This document shows, in pieces, positions 1-11,617 of a stretch of DNA of 64,000 nucleotides. A program made the translations under genes and the position numbers. The notes beneath the pieces are model-generated. The model made no database searches and was not told the DNA's origin. It saw nothing but the letters and a program-made list of their open reading frames with translations. Position 1 is the stretch's first letter; each line of letters starts with the position of its first letter. The DNA is from Ochotona curzoniae. Taxonomy: Eukaryota > Chordata > Mammalia > Lagomorpha > Ochotonidae. The stretch lies in NCBI RefSeq assembly GCF_017591425.1, contig NW_024466512.1, positions 15,441,001 to 15,505,000 on the forward strand, given 5' to 3'.

Positions 1-250
1 TGTGGGGTGGTCATCAAGCTGCCCTCAGCCAGTGGCCCTCAGCACAGTGCCTGGTTCCAGCTCCAGCTTGTCTGCTGAGCACCCTGGGAGGCAGCAAGTA
101 CTGACCCAAGTACCTGGGTATCCACTGTATGCATGGGAAACCTGGGTTGGCTCTGGCCTCCTGGGTTTGGCTATTACAGGCAATTTAAAATTGAGCCACT
201 GCAAGGAAAACTTCCCTGCATCTTTGTGCCTTTTAAGTAAAATACATTTG
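1..250 (+). repeat. Old CSINE copy, truncated at window edge
   Basis: Diverged lagomorph tRNA-derived SINE. The block CACCCTGGGAGGCAGCAAGT, the 'tgggaaacctgg' region and a tail near 'taaaatacatttgaaac' follow the family order. The start lies at or before base 1. Confidence 0.7.
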
Positions 251-2059
251 AAACAGGAAGTGACTAAGTCTGTTATGAAGAAGTAGCGGGAGGCACAGTG
301 GCTACCATGGCTCTCAGTGGAGCCGGTAGTTTGCACCAGGAAGAAGAACAGAGACCCAGGGAGGGGGTCTTGGCATCCCAGGACTGCCCTAGGAGGCAGG
401 GTTGTCCCTTGGGCTTGTTAGAAGAGGAAATCACACAGAGGAAGGGAGGCATTTGCTCCAAGTCATACAGTTGGCCCTGCTGGGACCCGGACAAAGCACA
501 GCTTCACCAGGGCACACGTAAAGGGTGGCAGGAAAAGTGCCTCTTGGCCAACATGCAACTCCTCCAGGTTGTCCGACAGTACTCACCTGCCACAGGATGT
601 TGAGCCAGGACCAGAAGGCAACTCAGGCCAAGGCACTCCACTCTGCAAAGAAGCATCCAGCCTGGAGAGAGTAGTCCCTGGAGGCCAAGATTGGCAGAGG
701 CTTGAGCAGAGAAGAAGCTGGACGACTTGGGGTTCACATGTTGAGCGGAGCCGTGGCCACCCTGCTCTCCCTGGCTGGCCTGAGACAAGTTGACAAAGGC
801 GTGGGCCTTGCTGGGGCCCATTGGCTAACAAAGGGGGCCTCTGTCATTGTCCAGGTCTTGTGAGGTGACACTGTTTATCCTAGAATCTACCCCACAGCCC
901 AGGGCAGAGAGTGGCCTCCAGGCGAAGGCATACAGGTTCACGAGGTATACACCAGGGGAGCACTCCTAGGGTCTTTGCCCCAGGGTTAGTAATACACACG
1001 CACCTTGACCATGGCACCCTTGGCCCTTTTCTGTTCCATCCAGATTCACTTCTGTTGTGATGGATTCGAACCTGCTGAAGTGATGTCCCTTCCGTCTAAC
1101 AGCTTCTCTCTGTGGTGTGGGAGGCACCAGGCCCTTCAGAATGCTTCGGCAATCAAACAGGGCCTGGAAGGCCAGAGGGTACACTGTGGTCATCTCTGCC
1201 TTGGAGACTTGGAACAGAGTTTAAATGTTTGCCCCACTCTTACCCAACTGGCATTTCTCAAACTATGCTTCCTAGATGGTTTTTAGGCCAGAGATTCCAA
1301 TAGCTGTTTTCACCCACAGCCCACAGAGGTTCTGTGGTCAGATATGTTTGGGAACTGATCTGTGCCCTAGCTGCAGTGTGGCCAGCATTTTCAAGGTTCT
1401 AAGAAGGTCGACAGGGAAGAACCTGGTTACCTTTGGTGCTATTTAAAAAAAAATTGTTATTTTTTTTCTAAGAAAGTCATTAACCCTCATGGGAAGCCAA
1501 CCAGTCAGTCATCCCGCCCGATCAGCATTGCAGGTGTTTTGGGGAGAACTGTCTGGATGGGCCGTCTGCTCGCTTGTCTGATCTCCTGCATGAAGTTGGG
1601 GCCAGAGCCGGGCTTCCTGCTGTGGGACAGCACCCCAACTCCCGGGGAAGGGGCTTTTGTCCTGTTGCATTGAGGAAGCCATTGCATAGCAAGCTCGATT
1701 GAGGGACAAGAGCAGGGTGCTGGGACCTACAGTTACCTCCAGGGTGCCCAGCATCCCAGGAGTTCACAGCTCAGGCTGTCCTCCGGCCACCCCTGGGCAG
1801 AAGCCCAGCGAGGCGATGTGCCCAGCAAGTCTGCAGGAGAAGGATCTGCCCCTTCTCTGGGTTCCTGCACCTGCTGAGCCTGTTCTATGGGAGAAGTCAC
1901 CTGAGCCGTGTGGCCTGCCCTGATGTCTTTCTACAAAAGGCTCTCTGTGTGAGTCAGGATGTGTGGGTCTCCCTCAAGGCTGCACCCCAGGGTTCAGGGC
2001 GGCACTGTCCAATACAAATAGAATGTCCCCAATACAAATGTTAGTACAGCAAAAAATCC
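251..2059. other. Intergenic, no gene recognised
   Basis: Mixed-composition sequence. It has only short overlapping open frames on both strands that look like chance. No recognisable repeat, exon or RNA gene was seen. Confidence 0.5.
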
Positions 2060-2590
2060 AGAAGCTGCTGGCAGGACAGGGAACCAGGGAACACTCAGTC
2101 AAGGCTGGTGGGAATGAGAAATGGTGTTGCCACTTTGGAACAAGTCTGGCAGACTCCTACAAAACCATTCCTTTACGGTGTGACCTGGCAGTGCTGTTCC
2201 TTGGAATTTGCCCAAATGAACTGAAAACTTGTATCCACACAGAAACCTGCATGTGGATGTTTAATATTTACAACAGCTTTCTTCACATGGTCTAAACTCA
2301 GAAGCAGTCAAGATGTAGCAAAGTGGAAAAATAAACCAAGGTCCGGCCAGACAATGGAGGGGCATCTGACACTGAAAAGAAATGAGCTCTGCAGTCATGA
2401 ACGCATGAGGAGGAAACCCTAAAAGAGAAGAGAGGGAGGAATCTTATGTACATTTTATGAATTGAGGCAAACCAACAGGAAGAGGTTACTTGCTGTATGA
2501 TTCCAACAGTGGAACATTATGGAAAAGACAAAAGTTTAGAGATAGTGAAAGAATCAATGGTTGCAGACAGTAGGAAAATAAGGTAGAGCA
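2060..2590 (+). mobile_element. Ancient L1 3' end (L1ME-like)
   Basis: The order 'gctggtgggaatgagaaatgg', 'ttgccactttggaacaag', 'gaactgaaaacttgtatcca', 'tgtatgattccaacagtgg' and 'caatggttgcagacag' follows the classic 3' region of old mammalian L1 elements. It is heavily mutated, 5'-truncated and non-coding. Confidence 0.75.
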
Positions 2591-3997
2591 TGGGAGATTT
2601 TGTTAAGGATGTGTTACTGTAGTGGCTGACCCGTGTTCTTCCACATTTGCCCAAAGCAGCAGGTTGCCAGACTCCGGTAGCGAGCTCCCTTCTCTGCGAT
2701 CATCAGTTGCAGCCAATGCGCCCCTGTGATGGGGGGAGCTGCAGTGTGGGTGTGGGTGGCTGCGTGGGAGCTCAGCAACTTCTCAAAGTTGTGGGGAGCG
2801 TAAACCTCCCTTCTAAGAAGCATAATAAATGTGAGCCACACACATTTTTTTTCCCAGTAAAAACTGGGATAAAAATTGGCCTGTGCATTTTTAAGTGTAT
2901 ATGTCGGTATTCTTTTAGTAGAGCCCGAAGGCTGTGCACTCATCAGCACTGCTTGGTTCAAGGACATTTTCATGACCCCCCAAGAAGCACCTAGCCATGG
3001 CAGCCACCTTCCAGTCTCCCCTTCCCCAACACTATGGTCACTGCTTATCTCCTTTCTGTCCTGCAGGTAAACCTTTTCTTGGCATTTCAGGCAGTCACCT
3101 GTCAGTGTCCAAAGAGGTGGGTTCCAGGACCCCTTGCAGCCACAGGGGAGTGGAAGGGCATGGCATTTGCATATGGCTCATGCACGGTCTCCTATATACT
3201 TTGCTAGATAACTTACAATTCCGGATACAACATTGGTGCTTGCCAATAGCTCTTAGACTGTATGGTTTAGCAAATAATGACAACAAAAAGTCTACATGTT
3301 CAGTACAAACACAATTTTTTTCCTATTTTAAAAAATATCCTACATATTTCATGCTTATTGATACTGTTGGAAGCGAACACGTTCTCTAAATTTTACTTTT
3401 GGACTTTTTCCCTGCAGGTGAATGGAAGCACAGACACCTTCCCATGTAGCCCCTGTGTCTGAGCACATGGCAGACCCTGGTGACGGGCCCTGCCAGCCTC
3501 TAGCAAGGGTGGATTTCTCAGAATTTTCTTTGCAAAAGATCATCTGCTCACAGAGATAGTCTCACGCCTTCTTTCCAGTCTGGATGCATTTCCTTTTGGT
3601 TTCCTGTTCAGTTTCCCCAGCCAGAAGCTCCAGCACACGGTGGAGCAGTAAGAGAACGCACATGACCTTGACCTGTGCATGGTCAAGGTGGGATGCTCCC
3701 AATCTCTGCCCATTAGTGATGATCAAAGCTGTGCTCTGTGCAGCTTTCACATTTCTGGTAACCAGCTTAAAAAAGGAAAAGGCAAAATTAGTAACAAATT
3801 TCACTTAGCCCAATATGTCAAAATAAGGCCATATTTTTTTCAGTACAGTTGTTATAACAATTGTCAGCGAGGCATTGGCCTTAAAACCTTTGAAATCTAG
3901 TGTGTATTTTGTATTTTCGAAGGACCTTAACTTGGAGCAGCTAAGATTTCAAGTTGCTTGGAAGGCACAGATGTAAACAATGCTGGCTCAGACCACT
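2591..3997. other. Intergenic, no gene recognised
   Basis: No recognised repeat or exon. Small open frames of 60-130 codons overlap on both strands without any family resemblance. Confidence 0.5.
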
Positions 3998-4310
3998 AAC
4001 AACTAATATTTACTGCACACTTACACGAGTTGAGCCTTGGTGTAAACATTTTCCTGTAGCAGGGTGCTTCAAGAAGTTCATGGAAAATGCGTGGTCTGTC
4101 AAAACAATGTACGGGATTTAATTGTTTTAATCAAGATAGACTTACCTTTAAATCCCATTTTCTTGAAATACCTTTGTAGTGATTCAAAAGACTAACCAGT
4201 TAAAAGATAAATACATCTTTACCACGACCATAGGAGGAAAGGAAGGCACAGAAAGATTTTATTACTTGCACAAAATTGTCCAGCAAGTGGTGGACAGAGC
4301 TTGGATTCAG
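3998..4310 (-). repeat. MIR-like SINE, interrupted by a small element
   Basis: Reverse MIR pattern: 'actaatatttactgcacact' on the left and 'ggaaaggaaggcacagaaag', 'gtggtggacagagcttggat' on the right. The two parts are separated by about 115 bp of unrelated sequence at 4060-4174. Confidence 0.5.
4060..4174. mobile_element. Possible mariner-type MITE inside a MIR
   Basis: Begins GGGTGCTTCAAGAAGTTCAT and ends with a sequence whose complement reads AAGGTATTTCAAGAAAATGG, so imperfect inverted ends share TTCAAGAA. TGTAG is present on both flanks (4055-4059 and 4175-4179), consistent with a TA target duplication. Classification is tentative. Confidence 0.35.
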
Positions 4311-4344
4311 TGCCAGGGCCTGGGTTGTCCCCTTTTGCATCTGC

Positions 4345-4640
4345 TAAAATCTAATTCACATACATTGAAAATGCACAATTAGGCAACTCCCAGTGTGTTG
4401 AGGGAGTTTTATCATCATCATCATCAATTTTGGACGATCTTCTCAGCCTATAAAAAGGCCTGCACCCAGTGGTAGTCACTCTCCATTGCCCCTGCTCAGT
4501 CCTTCAGCCTTGTGACTACCACAGACCAATTCCCATCTCTGCGCACTTACCTGCCCTCAACATTTTGCATAAACGCGGACTCCTGCACCAGATGGCACAC
4601 TGTAATCAGCTTTTTTGTTCTTGTTGCTGAGCACGTTTTC
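4345..4640 (-). mobile_element. Ancient L1 3' end, reverse orientation
   Basis: 'aattcacatacattgaaaatgcacaatta', then 'gtagtcactctccattgcccc' and 'cttgtgactaccacagacca' follow the complement of old L1 3' ends. Contains a short (ATC)n run at 4411-4426. Confidence 0.65.
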
Positions 4641-4994
4641 AAAATTCATGCCTGGTCTCCTATGGAACCACCCTTCATTTTCTGCTGTTGCCAAATGACA
4701 AGAGCTGGACCGACCTCCCAAGTGGCCACACCACACTGTGTGCCCTGACGATGCACAGCAGTTCCAGTTTGGCCAGATCAAGACCAACCCTTGCTCTCCG
4801 TCCTTTGGTTTAGAGCCACCTTAGAGGATATGAACTGGCCCAGTGCGTAAGCTCTGAACTGCTCTTCTGGACTGCAAGTGTGGAACTAGCATTTCTGAGT
4901 GAATGAAAAGTAAACATATCTTCTGCAGAGCAAAAGGGAGTTATTCCCCCCAGATGGTGGCCTGGCTGCCCCAGGGTCACCAGATGCAGAGCCT

Positions 4995-5245
4995 GGATGC
5001 CCATGCTCCAGCAGCTGAGAGGCCCTGCTCCCTCCTGGCACCTGAGTTCCTCCCCCAGCTTCCACTGAGGCAGGTCCTGGGAGGCTGCTATGATGACTCA
5101 AGTGGTTGACTCCCTGCTGCCCACGTGGAAGAACGCGTGGACTGAACTGGATCTGGGCTGCATAGTAATCCACTAGTGATGGGAGCTCCCCATCTGTCTG
5201 CTCAGAGAAACTGAGGAGAGAGAGAGAGAGAGAGAGAGAGGCACA
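4995..5245 (+). repeat. Old CSINE copy with (GA)n run
   Basis: Diverged CSINE: 'cccagcttccactgaggcag', 'tgggaggctgctatgatgac', 'ctgctgcccacgtggaagaa'. It is followed by a pure (GA)n microsatellite at 5214-5240. Confidence 0.6.
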
Positions 5246-6154
5246 AATCTTCCCAGGATCAAATTACAAAGAGACAACAGAAAGGCCAATTTGTAGGGCA
5301 GGGCAGCAGTGGGATCTTTTGGAAGTTTGGCTGTTTGGTGTGGGATTCTGTGTGCTAAGGCAAAGAAGAAATATCCAAAGCAAGGAATGCCAGCTCACAA
5401 ACACCTACTTCCCCGGTTCTACTCCCTTTGTGCAAGCAACATTGCATTAACTTTTAAAACGCCTTCGTCCGAGAAAGGTCCTTTTCATTATTCCTTCTTC
5501 ACAGACTAGGAAGGCTACCCTTCCCCACACCCTCCAGGGGGCTTGCAGTTCAGTCACCTGGGGCTCCAGGCTACATCTGACTCACTGTCCACTGCACAGG
5601 CTTCTCTTCCAGGGCCTTTCTCCGGCTCAAGGACCTCTAGTGTGCGGAGTGGGGTCAGGCATGACAGACGGCCAGCAGCAGGATGCTGGGCAGGGTGTGT
5701 GCAGTGGCAGGCAGAGGCGAGGGGTCCCACGAGGAAAGGGAAACCTTTCTTGGTGACAGAAGCTTTGGACACTGTGTGCTGACGGATCCTGCTGTTGCCT
5801 CCATAGCCTCCTCTATGGCCTGTGTCCTTGGCCATCTGGGTGCTAGCTTGCACTCAGTGCGCCATGTTGCACCCGGCAGGCTCTCCCTTGCTCAGAGGGA
5901 CCTGCAGGTGCCGGAGAGGCTGTGCTTCCTGAGATGCACCAAGGCCTGACGGCAAGGAGCAGCATGCCTAAAATGACACGGTAAACAAGCCACAAGGATG
6001 AGGGTCAAAAGCCTTCGCTTTCGACCTTCTGCTAGGGTCTGGAAAGGGTGTGTCTACTTCCCTAGATACAGACAGGAATGCCAAGTCTCCGGGCCTTTGG
6101 AAGACATCCCGCAGTGGGGGGCAGGGGGTGGTCAGAGTAAACCAAAGGTCATCA
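5246..6154. other. Intergenic, no gene recognised
   Basis: Unique-looking sequence, more GC-rich towards the right. Nothing identifiable beyond chance open frames. Confidence 0.5.
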
Positions 6155-6161
6155 GTGAGCC

Positions 6162-6213
<52 letters not shown>

Positions 6214-6480
6214 CAGTCTTCCACCTGCTGGATCACTGCCCAAATGACCTCAACACCTAGGCGCTGGGCTTGGTACATCCAGGAGCTAGGATCTCCATCT
6301 GATCTCCCGCATGGGTGCTGGGGTTCAAGCCCTTGAGTCCTCCTTCCGGCGCGTTGTGAGGCGCACTAGCAAGGAGCTGGATCAGAAACACAGCAGCCAA
6401 GACTGGAACCTGCCCAGTGGGGGAGAATCCTGGCATGGCGGAAGGCAGCCTATTCGCTGAGCCACGAGGCTGCCCCGTCA
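6155..6480 (-). repeat. CSINE copy with long (AG)n run
   Basis: Reverse CSINE. The order is (AG)n at 6165-6208, 'cttccacctgctggatcact', 'gatctcccgcatgggtgctg', 'aaggagctggatcagaaaca' and a terminal 'ctgagccacgaggctgcccc'. The GA-rich part has expanded into a microsatellite. Confidence 0.8.
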
Positions 6481-7629
6481 GCTGCTCTTACTTTGCAGAG
6501 AAGGGTCTTGGGTCGCTCTGAGAGCGGGCTGCCTGCCTGGCGGGGACTGAAGGCACCCCGGGTCTGCGGGGAGGAGTAAGCAGGAGCCAGGCGGTGCCCA
6601 ACCCTCGCAGGAGCTGCCAGGGTCCCAGTCCCAGCTGTGGCCCGGAAACCATCAAGAGCTGAGTCTGGGAAACCCACTTCCTGCTTCTGGTCTCAATCCC
6701 CCACCACCGTCACCACCACGACCACTAACACGACAATGCGACCCACACCCTCCCCAAGTCATCCTCCGCGTGATTTATCTCGCCACTTCCCGTTACGTCC
6801 TAACCCACAGGGCACTGCCAGGCTGCCGAGGAAATCGCGTATGACCAAAACAGGCCCAGGGCACCAAGGGACCCAGTGCCCTCCACGCACACTGGGCCAG
6901 GGAGATGGGGACTCCAGCTCACCGCTGTGCCCGAGTGCGGCTGCACCTGCTAACCTCTGTCCAGATCCCGACCAGATACTGCAAGGCCGGACGCCGCGGA
7001 TCACAGCCTGTGCCCTGTTTTTGCCCGTGTGCCCACCCTCCCCGACGGGGGTGCTGTGTAGCCTGTGCGGCGCTCGGGGCGTAGAGGTGCAGGCCGAGGA
7101 GGGCGCTGCCAGGGCAGCTGATGAAGCCTGCGCTTGGCCTTTGCTGGGTTAGTTCCAGGAAACCCGAGGTCAGAGATTTCGCTTTTCTGGGTCTGCCTCC
7201 TGCAGTTTCTGCCAGGCCCACTCCTCCACCTCGGAGGCGCTCTGCTGGTAGCCCTAAGGCTTCTGTCCCTTACTGGAGGTGAGGTGATCTCACTCCTCAC
7301 AGCAGTGTCATAGCTCATCCAGCCCTACTGTGTGGGAGCAGCCAGGAGCCAGCCGCTCCCCCAACCCCCGCGCAAGCCGAAGCTGCTCCACCAAGGCCCC
7401 AGCTGGACCTGTAACATTTTGATGTTCTTTTGTTGTCCTGTGGGCTTGCAGGAGGGAACACACACAGCAATCAGATTCACTTGCTTTTCTTTATACCCAT
7501 TAACCTTAAAATATTTTCAAGCTGCTGCTTTTGCATCACAGAAAACCATGGTACAGGATTCCATCTGTTGTGTCACCATTTTTTTTTTTTCTGCCTCCTA
7601 TGTTTGGACATTTGCGTTGTATCTGGTTT
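6481..7629. other. GC-rich intergenic stretch
   Basis: Moderately GC- and CpG-rich sequence (strongest around 6520-6600 and 6980-7110), with a CAC/ACC-rich run near 6700-6735. A 171-codon plus-strand open frame (6637-7152) is low-complexity, rich in Pro and Ser, and matches nothing I recognise. Could be regulatory, but no core promoter was identified. Confidence 0.4.
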
Positions 7630-7714
7630 TTACAAAGCAACTTTAGCTAGATACAATTCATATTCCATACAGTTCACCCCTCTGGAGTTGTCCTGTTCTG
7701 CAGTTTTCTTCTCT
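7630..7714 (-). mobile_element. Ancient L1 3' end, reverse, left part
   Basis: 'acaattcatattccatacagttcaccc' matches the complement of the old L1 3' region. The element resumes at about 8080 after a CSINE insertion. Confidence 0.55.
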
Positions 7715-7965
7715 TTAAAGAAGAAAAAGGAGATTTATTGATTTATTTTGAAAGAGTTACAGAGAGAAAGGAAGAGAGAGAGATCTTTCATCCAGTGGTT
7801 CACTCACCAGATGGTCATAATGGCCAGAGCTGGGCCAGACTAAAGCCAAGAGTCTTATTGAGCTCTGCCATGTGGGTGCGGGGTCCTAAACACTTGGGCC
7901 AGCTTGCATTGCTTTACCCAGGCCGTTAGCAGGGAGCAAATGGAAACAGCATGGCCATCTGTAGG
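7715..7965 (-). repeat. CSINE copy inserted in an L1 remnant
   Basis: Reverse CSINE: 'gagatttattgatttatttt', GA-rich run, 'gatctttcatccagtggttc', 'cagagctgggccagactaaa', 'gtgggtgcggggtcctaaac'. The right end is diffuse. Confidence 0.75.
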
Positions 7966-8079
7966 GTCCGTGCTCCCAGGACCCGGGCGTGTCCCGTCTG
8001 TACATAGGGATGTACCCATCCTGTAGGAGGTGCCAGCACCTAGTCTCCTTTACAGCGTTGAGTACCAGCCTGTAGGGCT

Positions 8080-8345
8080 CATGATGTGGTCCTTCATTCA
8101 TCACTTGAGGGACGTCCTGGCTGTTACGCACAGTTTTGCTGTGAACAGTTCCATGCCAATCTTTATTTGGATGTATGTTTTCACTTCTTTCAAGGTGTGG
8201 AACTCGTTCTTACACATTAACTCTAATTTTAACTATCTGAGAGAGTTATCAAACTGCCCTCCACAGTGGTTGAACCATTTTACGTTCCCAGTAGCACCCA
8301 TACGGAGACCCAGATTCCTCCCCATCCTTGTCAACACTTACAGTG
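8080..8345 (-). mobile_element. Ancient L1 3' end, reverse, right part
   Basis: 'gctgtgaacagttccatgcc', 'tttggatgtatgttttcact', 'tcaaactgccctccacagtg', 'cattttacgttcccagtagc' and 'ccatccttgtcaacacttac' follow the old L1 3' region in reverse order. Confidence 0.75.
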
Positions 8346-9095
8346 CTCTCAGTTCATGTCTAACCCCATCCAGCAGCTAAACCCATCCCTTGCATGGAAG
8401 AATTGCTGAATCCACGATGGTTGGCTTCATGACGCACTTGCCCTAAGCAGAAACCTTGTGTTTCTCTGAAATTCATAGCCATCCCTTTGTGCCCTGAAGT
8501 CCCAGGAGAGGAAGGCTGTATGGAGGAGGCAGCTCTGATGCTAGGAGCAGGGGAGAGGCGTGATCAGTTCAGGTCTGACATTTAACTACTGGCGCCTCAG
8601 TCTTATCATTTGTCTCTGCCACCTGAGGTCAGGCACATATAATTATGGGCACGGTGCCTGGTGCACAGCGGGTCGCCTTTGGCGCCGCAGGGTAAGCTGG
8701 GTACCCACATGTCGAGTGGAAGAAATAGCATACACCCTGGTATAAAAGGGAGTGGGAGTGAGACAGCTGCAGGCAAGTGTGGGAAGAAAGCGTGGACACA
8801 TCGGGCTGGGTCACCAATGAACTCCTTGCTGATTGGCGAAGGGGGATTTCATCTGTTCCACGTCGTAGGCCACCAGGCTGCGGGTGATTGGGTCATGCTT
8901 TGTGGTGTGAAGAGCTGCCTGTGAGGCTAGAAGGAAGGCCACACCGAGCGGGAGGCCAGAGAGGGACCGGCAAAGTCACGGTTCGACAGATTCAGGAGGG
9001 ACACTGGGTGCAGGAGACTTGAGGGGGTGGCTGGTCACACAGTGGTCACATGGTTCTGAGTTACCGCGTGAGGAGTTCCCTGGACACCTGTGTAT
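8346..9095. other. Intergenic, no gene recognised
   Basis: No confident feature. A weak MIR-like run may lie at 8560-8700, but it is too diverged to call. Confidence 0.4.
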
Positions 9096-9245
9096 GGCAG
9101 GACCGCCTCATCCCACGACATCCTCACAACAAAGCTGCGAGGCGGTACTGGCTCTACATCTCATCAGAGGCCAGGAGCCAGAGGCCTAAAGTGATGCATT
9201 CCAAGTCAGAAACAGCAGGGCTGAGGTTTGTCCCCGGGCCTGTCT
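9096..9245 (-). repeat. MIR-like SINE
   Basis: Reverse MIR order: 'catcctcacaacaaagctgc', then a degraded 'aggcctaaagtgatgcattc' and 'aaacagcagggctgaggttt'. Confidence 0.45.
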
Positions 9246-9617
9246 GCGTCCTCCATCTGTCTGGGTAGGACTTAGCCACGCAGGGTAGCATGGATGGACA
9301 GAGCCGCAGGGGAGCAGTTGGGCTAAGCCTTGGGGCCTCTTCCAAGTGAGGGAATTTGTCCAACAGGGTGCTGGACACCCTTGGGAGCACCAGTAAGTAG
9401 AACTGGGAGCTCAACACCTAACTGTTCTCTGCCGGGGGGTGTGACAGCCCCCTCTCCACCTTCATTCAGCTGCATGCTGTGCTGCAGGAGCTAGGACTTG
9501 GGGTATAGGGCGGGCTGCAGGGCTGGCAGTGAGACCCTGTAGTGAGCAGGCTCTGGGCCTCTCCCTGCACTCCTACTGTTGGCAGCACCATAGCAACCCC
9601 AGGCTCTCTCTCTCTCT

Positions 9618-9940
9618 TTTTAAGATTTATTTATTTTTATTGGAAAGGCAGATATTCAGAGAGAAAGAGAGACAGAAAGATCTTCCATCTGCTGGTTCAT
9701 TCCCCTAGTGGCTGTAATGGCTGGAGCAGAGCAATCTGAAGCCAGGAGCCAGTTGCTTCTTCCTGGTCTCCCACATGAGTGCAGGGTCCCAAGGTTTTGT
9801 GTCATCTTCGACTGTTTTCCCAGGCCACAAGCAGGGAGCTGGAAGGGAAATGGAACAGCCAGAATATGAACTAGCACCCATATGGGATCCTGAACTTGCA
9901 AGGTGAGGACTTTAGTTACTAGGCTACTGCGCTGGGCCCA
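9618..9940 (-). repeat. CSINE copy, near full length
   Basis: Opens 'taagatttatttatttttat', contains the GA run, 'cttccatctgctggttcatt', 'gccaggagccagttgcttct', 'caggccacaagcagggagct' and ends 'actgcgctgggccc'. A complete lagomorph element in reverse orientation. Confidence 0.93.
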
Positions 9941-11223
9941 CACCCCAGCTCTTGCAGAAAAACTGAACCTCTGGCATGGAGCAGTTTCAGGGCCTTCCTC
10001 ACAAGAGCCAAGTGAGCTGGCAAGGCAGTGGGAGATGCTGCAAGAGACATTGGGGCTCTCCTCCTGGGGCCTGAGGAGGGGGCGTCCGGGAGGAGTCCCA
10101 GGCTGCTCCCCACTCCCAGGGCCATACCCCTCCCCTGGTCCCCTGGTCCCCTTCATGTGCACACTGGTCTTTGTGTATCAGGCTTGGCTCACTTGGCTCC
10201 CAGTTAGCTGAGGCCCAGATGGGGACATGGCAGGGAGCCATCTGGTCTTCTCCCAAGACCCTCCACCTCCCACCCCCACCCCCTGCCAACCCTGCCCAGT
10301 GTCTCAGCCTGCCTTACCCCGACCACCCCCCTTCATCCCTGGCCCAGGTCTTTATCCGTGTTTACTATCTGTCAATTAGACGGCCTCAATACCCTGCACG
10401 CAGAAAGCCAGCCAGCCAAGCGTGGTAATCCCTCATCCCCCCTCCCCTGGGCTCTCATCCTCTGGGCTGGGGGCGTGGGAGGAGGGAGAGACAGTCTGTA
10501 GCTTCCCCTCGGCTGGAAGTGACCTTGACAGCTCCTGCCTCACCCTGACCCCTTCCCAGAACGCGGCTGGAGCTCCCAGTGCAGGGAGAGGGATGATGGG
10601 TGCTGAGAGGGTTAGGGTGAGCAGGTGCCCCGTGAGGGGTGTGTGGGGAGGGCTCTGGCCTGGGGTGTGGCAGCCTTGGGTCACAGGTTCCTGACTGACC
10701 TGGGGAAGCTTTCTGTTGGAAGTGTCCCTAGGCCATCAGCAGGTGTGTCTTGGGGACTCCTCCCTGAGCCAGCACAAGGCTCAGCCACGTGTTTCTGGCC
10801 ACGTGGAGGCAACCTGTCACGCAGAAGGAAGAGGGAGAGGAAGAGTGAAACTGGAAGAGAAAGAAGACAGACACAGAAAGGATGCAGTGGGGGTGGGGAC
10901 GGTCGGCTGGGGCACGCGATCGCTGGTACAAGGCTCTCAAAACGAGTGTCACCTTCATCCTCAGCTCCTCCAGGAAGGTAGCTCCATGCTACAACCCACA
11001 AGGCTCAGCTGGCCCGTGGTCCTTCAGCTGGCCCGTGGCGAGCTGCTTTCTGCAGGTCACACACTTTCTGTGCTGCCACACTCCACGGCGCTCCAGCCCT
11101 GGATGTCGAGTGTGCCGGCTCCCATCACAGCCTGGGCGCCCCCAGTCCAGCGCCTTCTCATTGGGCCGGGCTCTGTCCTCTTGCCTGGTTTCAGGCACCT
11201 GATCTGTTCTGGAAAAGCCTGTC
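9941..11223. other. GC-rich intergenic stretch with two CACGTG boxes
   Basis: GC-rich sequence with chance open frames on both strands. CACGTG E-boxes occur at 10786-10791 and 10800-10805, and a purine-rich AG tract runs through about 10824-10880. No exon was recognised. Confidence 0.45.
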
Positions 11224-11420
11224 TCGCTGCAGGCGTCACGTGCGCCTCTCCGCCCGCTTGCAGCGCCCGAGCCTGGGGAGCCGCGGTCCTCGCCGACCGG
11301 GCGGGGCGGAGCGGCAGCGCGCCAGGGCGGCGGAGGCTCGGGGGTCGCCGGCAGCGAGAGAGCAACTTTTCTCGGGAGAGACCGGGTGGCCCCAGGGTTT
11401 CGGAGCCACGGCCGCTGAGT
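11224..11420. promoter_or_regulatory. Short dense CpG cluster (candidate CpG island)
   Basis: By hand count about 28 CpG dinucleotides fall in under 200 bp, far denser than the rest of the window. A GC box (GGGCGGGGCGG, 11299-11309) and a CACGTG E-box (11237-11242) lie inside. No TATA box or exon start is evident. It lies about 13 kb beyond the ADD3 3' end, so it is not the ADD3 promoter. Confidence 0.55.
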
Positions 11421-11602
11421 CCTGTGCTCCGCTTATGAGTGACGGGCTAGTAGTTGAGTTTCCACAGCTCCTCAGTTCCTCACTCATTAGGTGGTCATGG
11501 CGCCCCCCGCCCCCCAACCCCGGACGTGGGAGGAGCGCCATAGTTTGAGTGAAGCTTCGCTGCACCTGCTGTCATGAACCGGGGACACCTTAAGGACTGG
11601 CA

Positions 11603-11617
11603 GAACCAATCATTCTT
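11603..11617. repeat. Target-site duplication, left copy
   Basis: GAACCAATCATTCTT here is repeated exactly at 11949-11963, bracketing the CSINE between them. Confidence 0.9.

Noticed and set aside
6637..7152. 171-codon plus-strand open frame
   Set aside because: Pro/Ser/Thr-rich low-complexity product in GC-rich DNA with no splice or start context and no family resemblance.
10716..11438. 240-codon plus-strand open frame next to the CpG cluster
   Set aside because: GC-rich DNA opens long frames by chance. The product is low-complexity, resembles no family, and competing frames of similar length exist on both strands.
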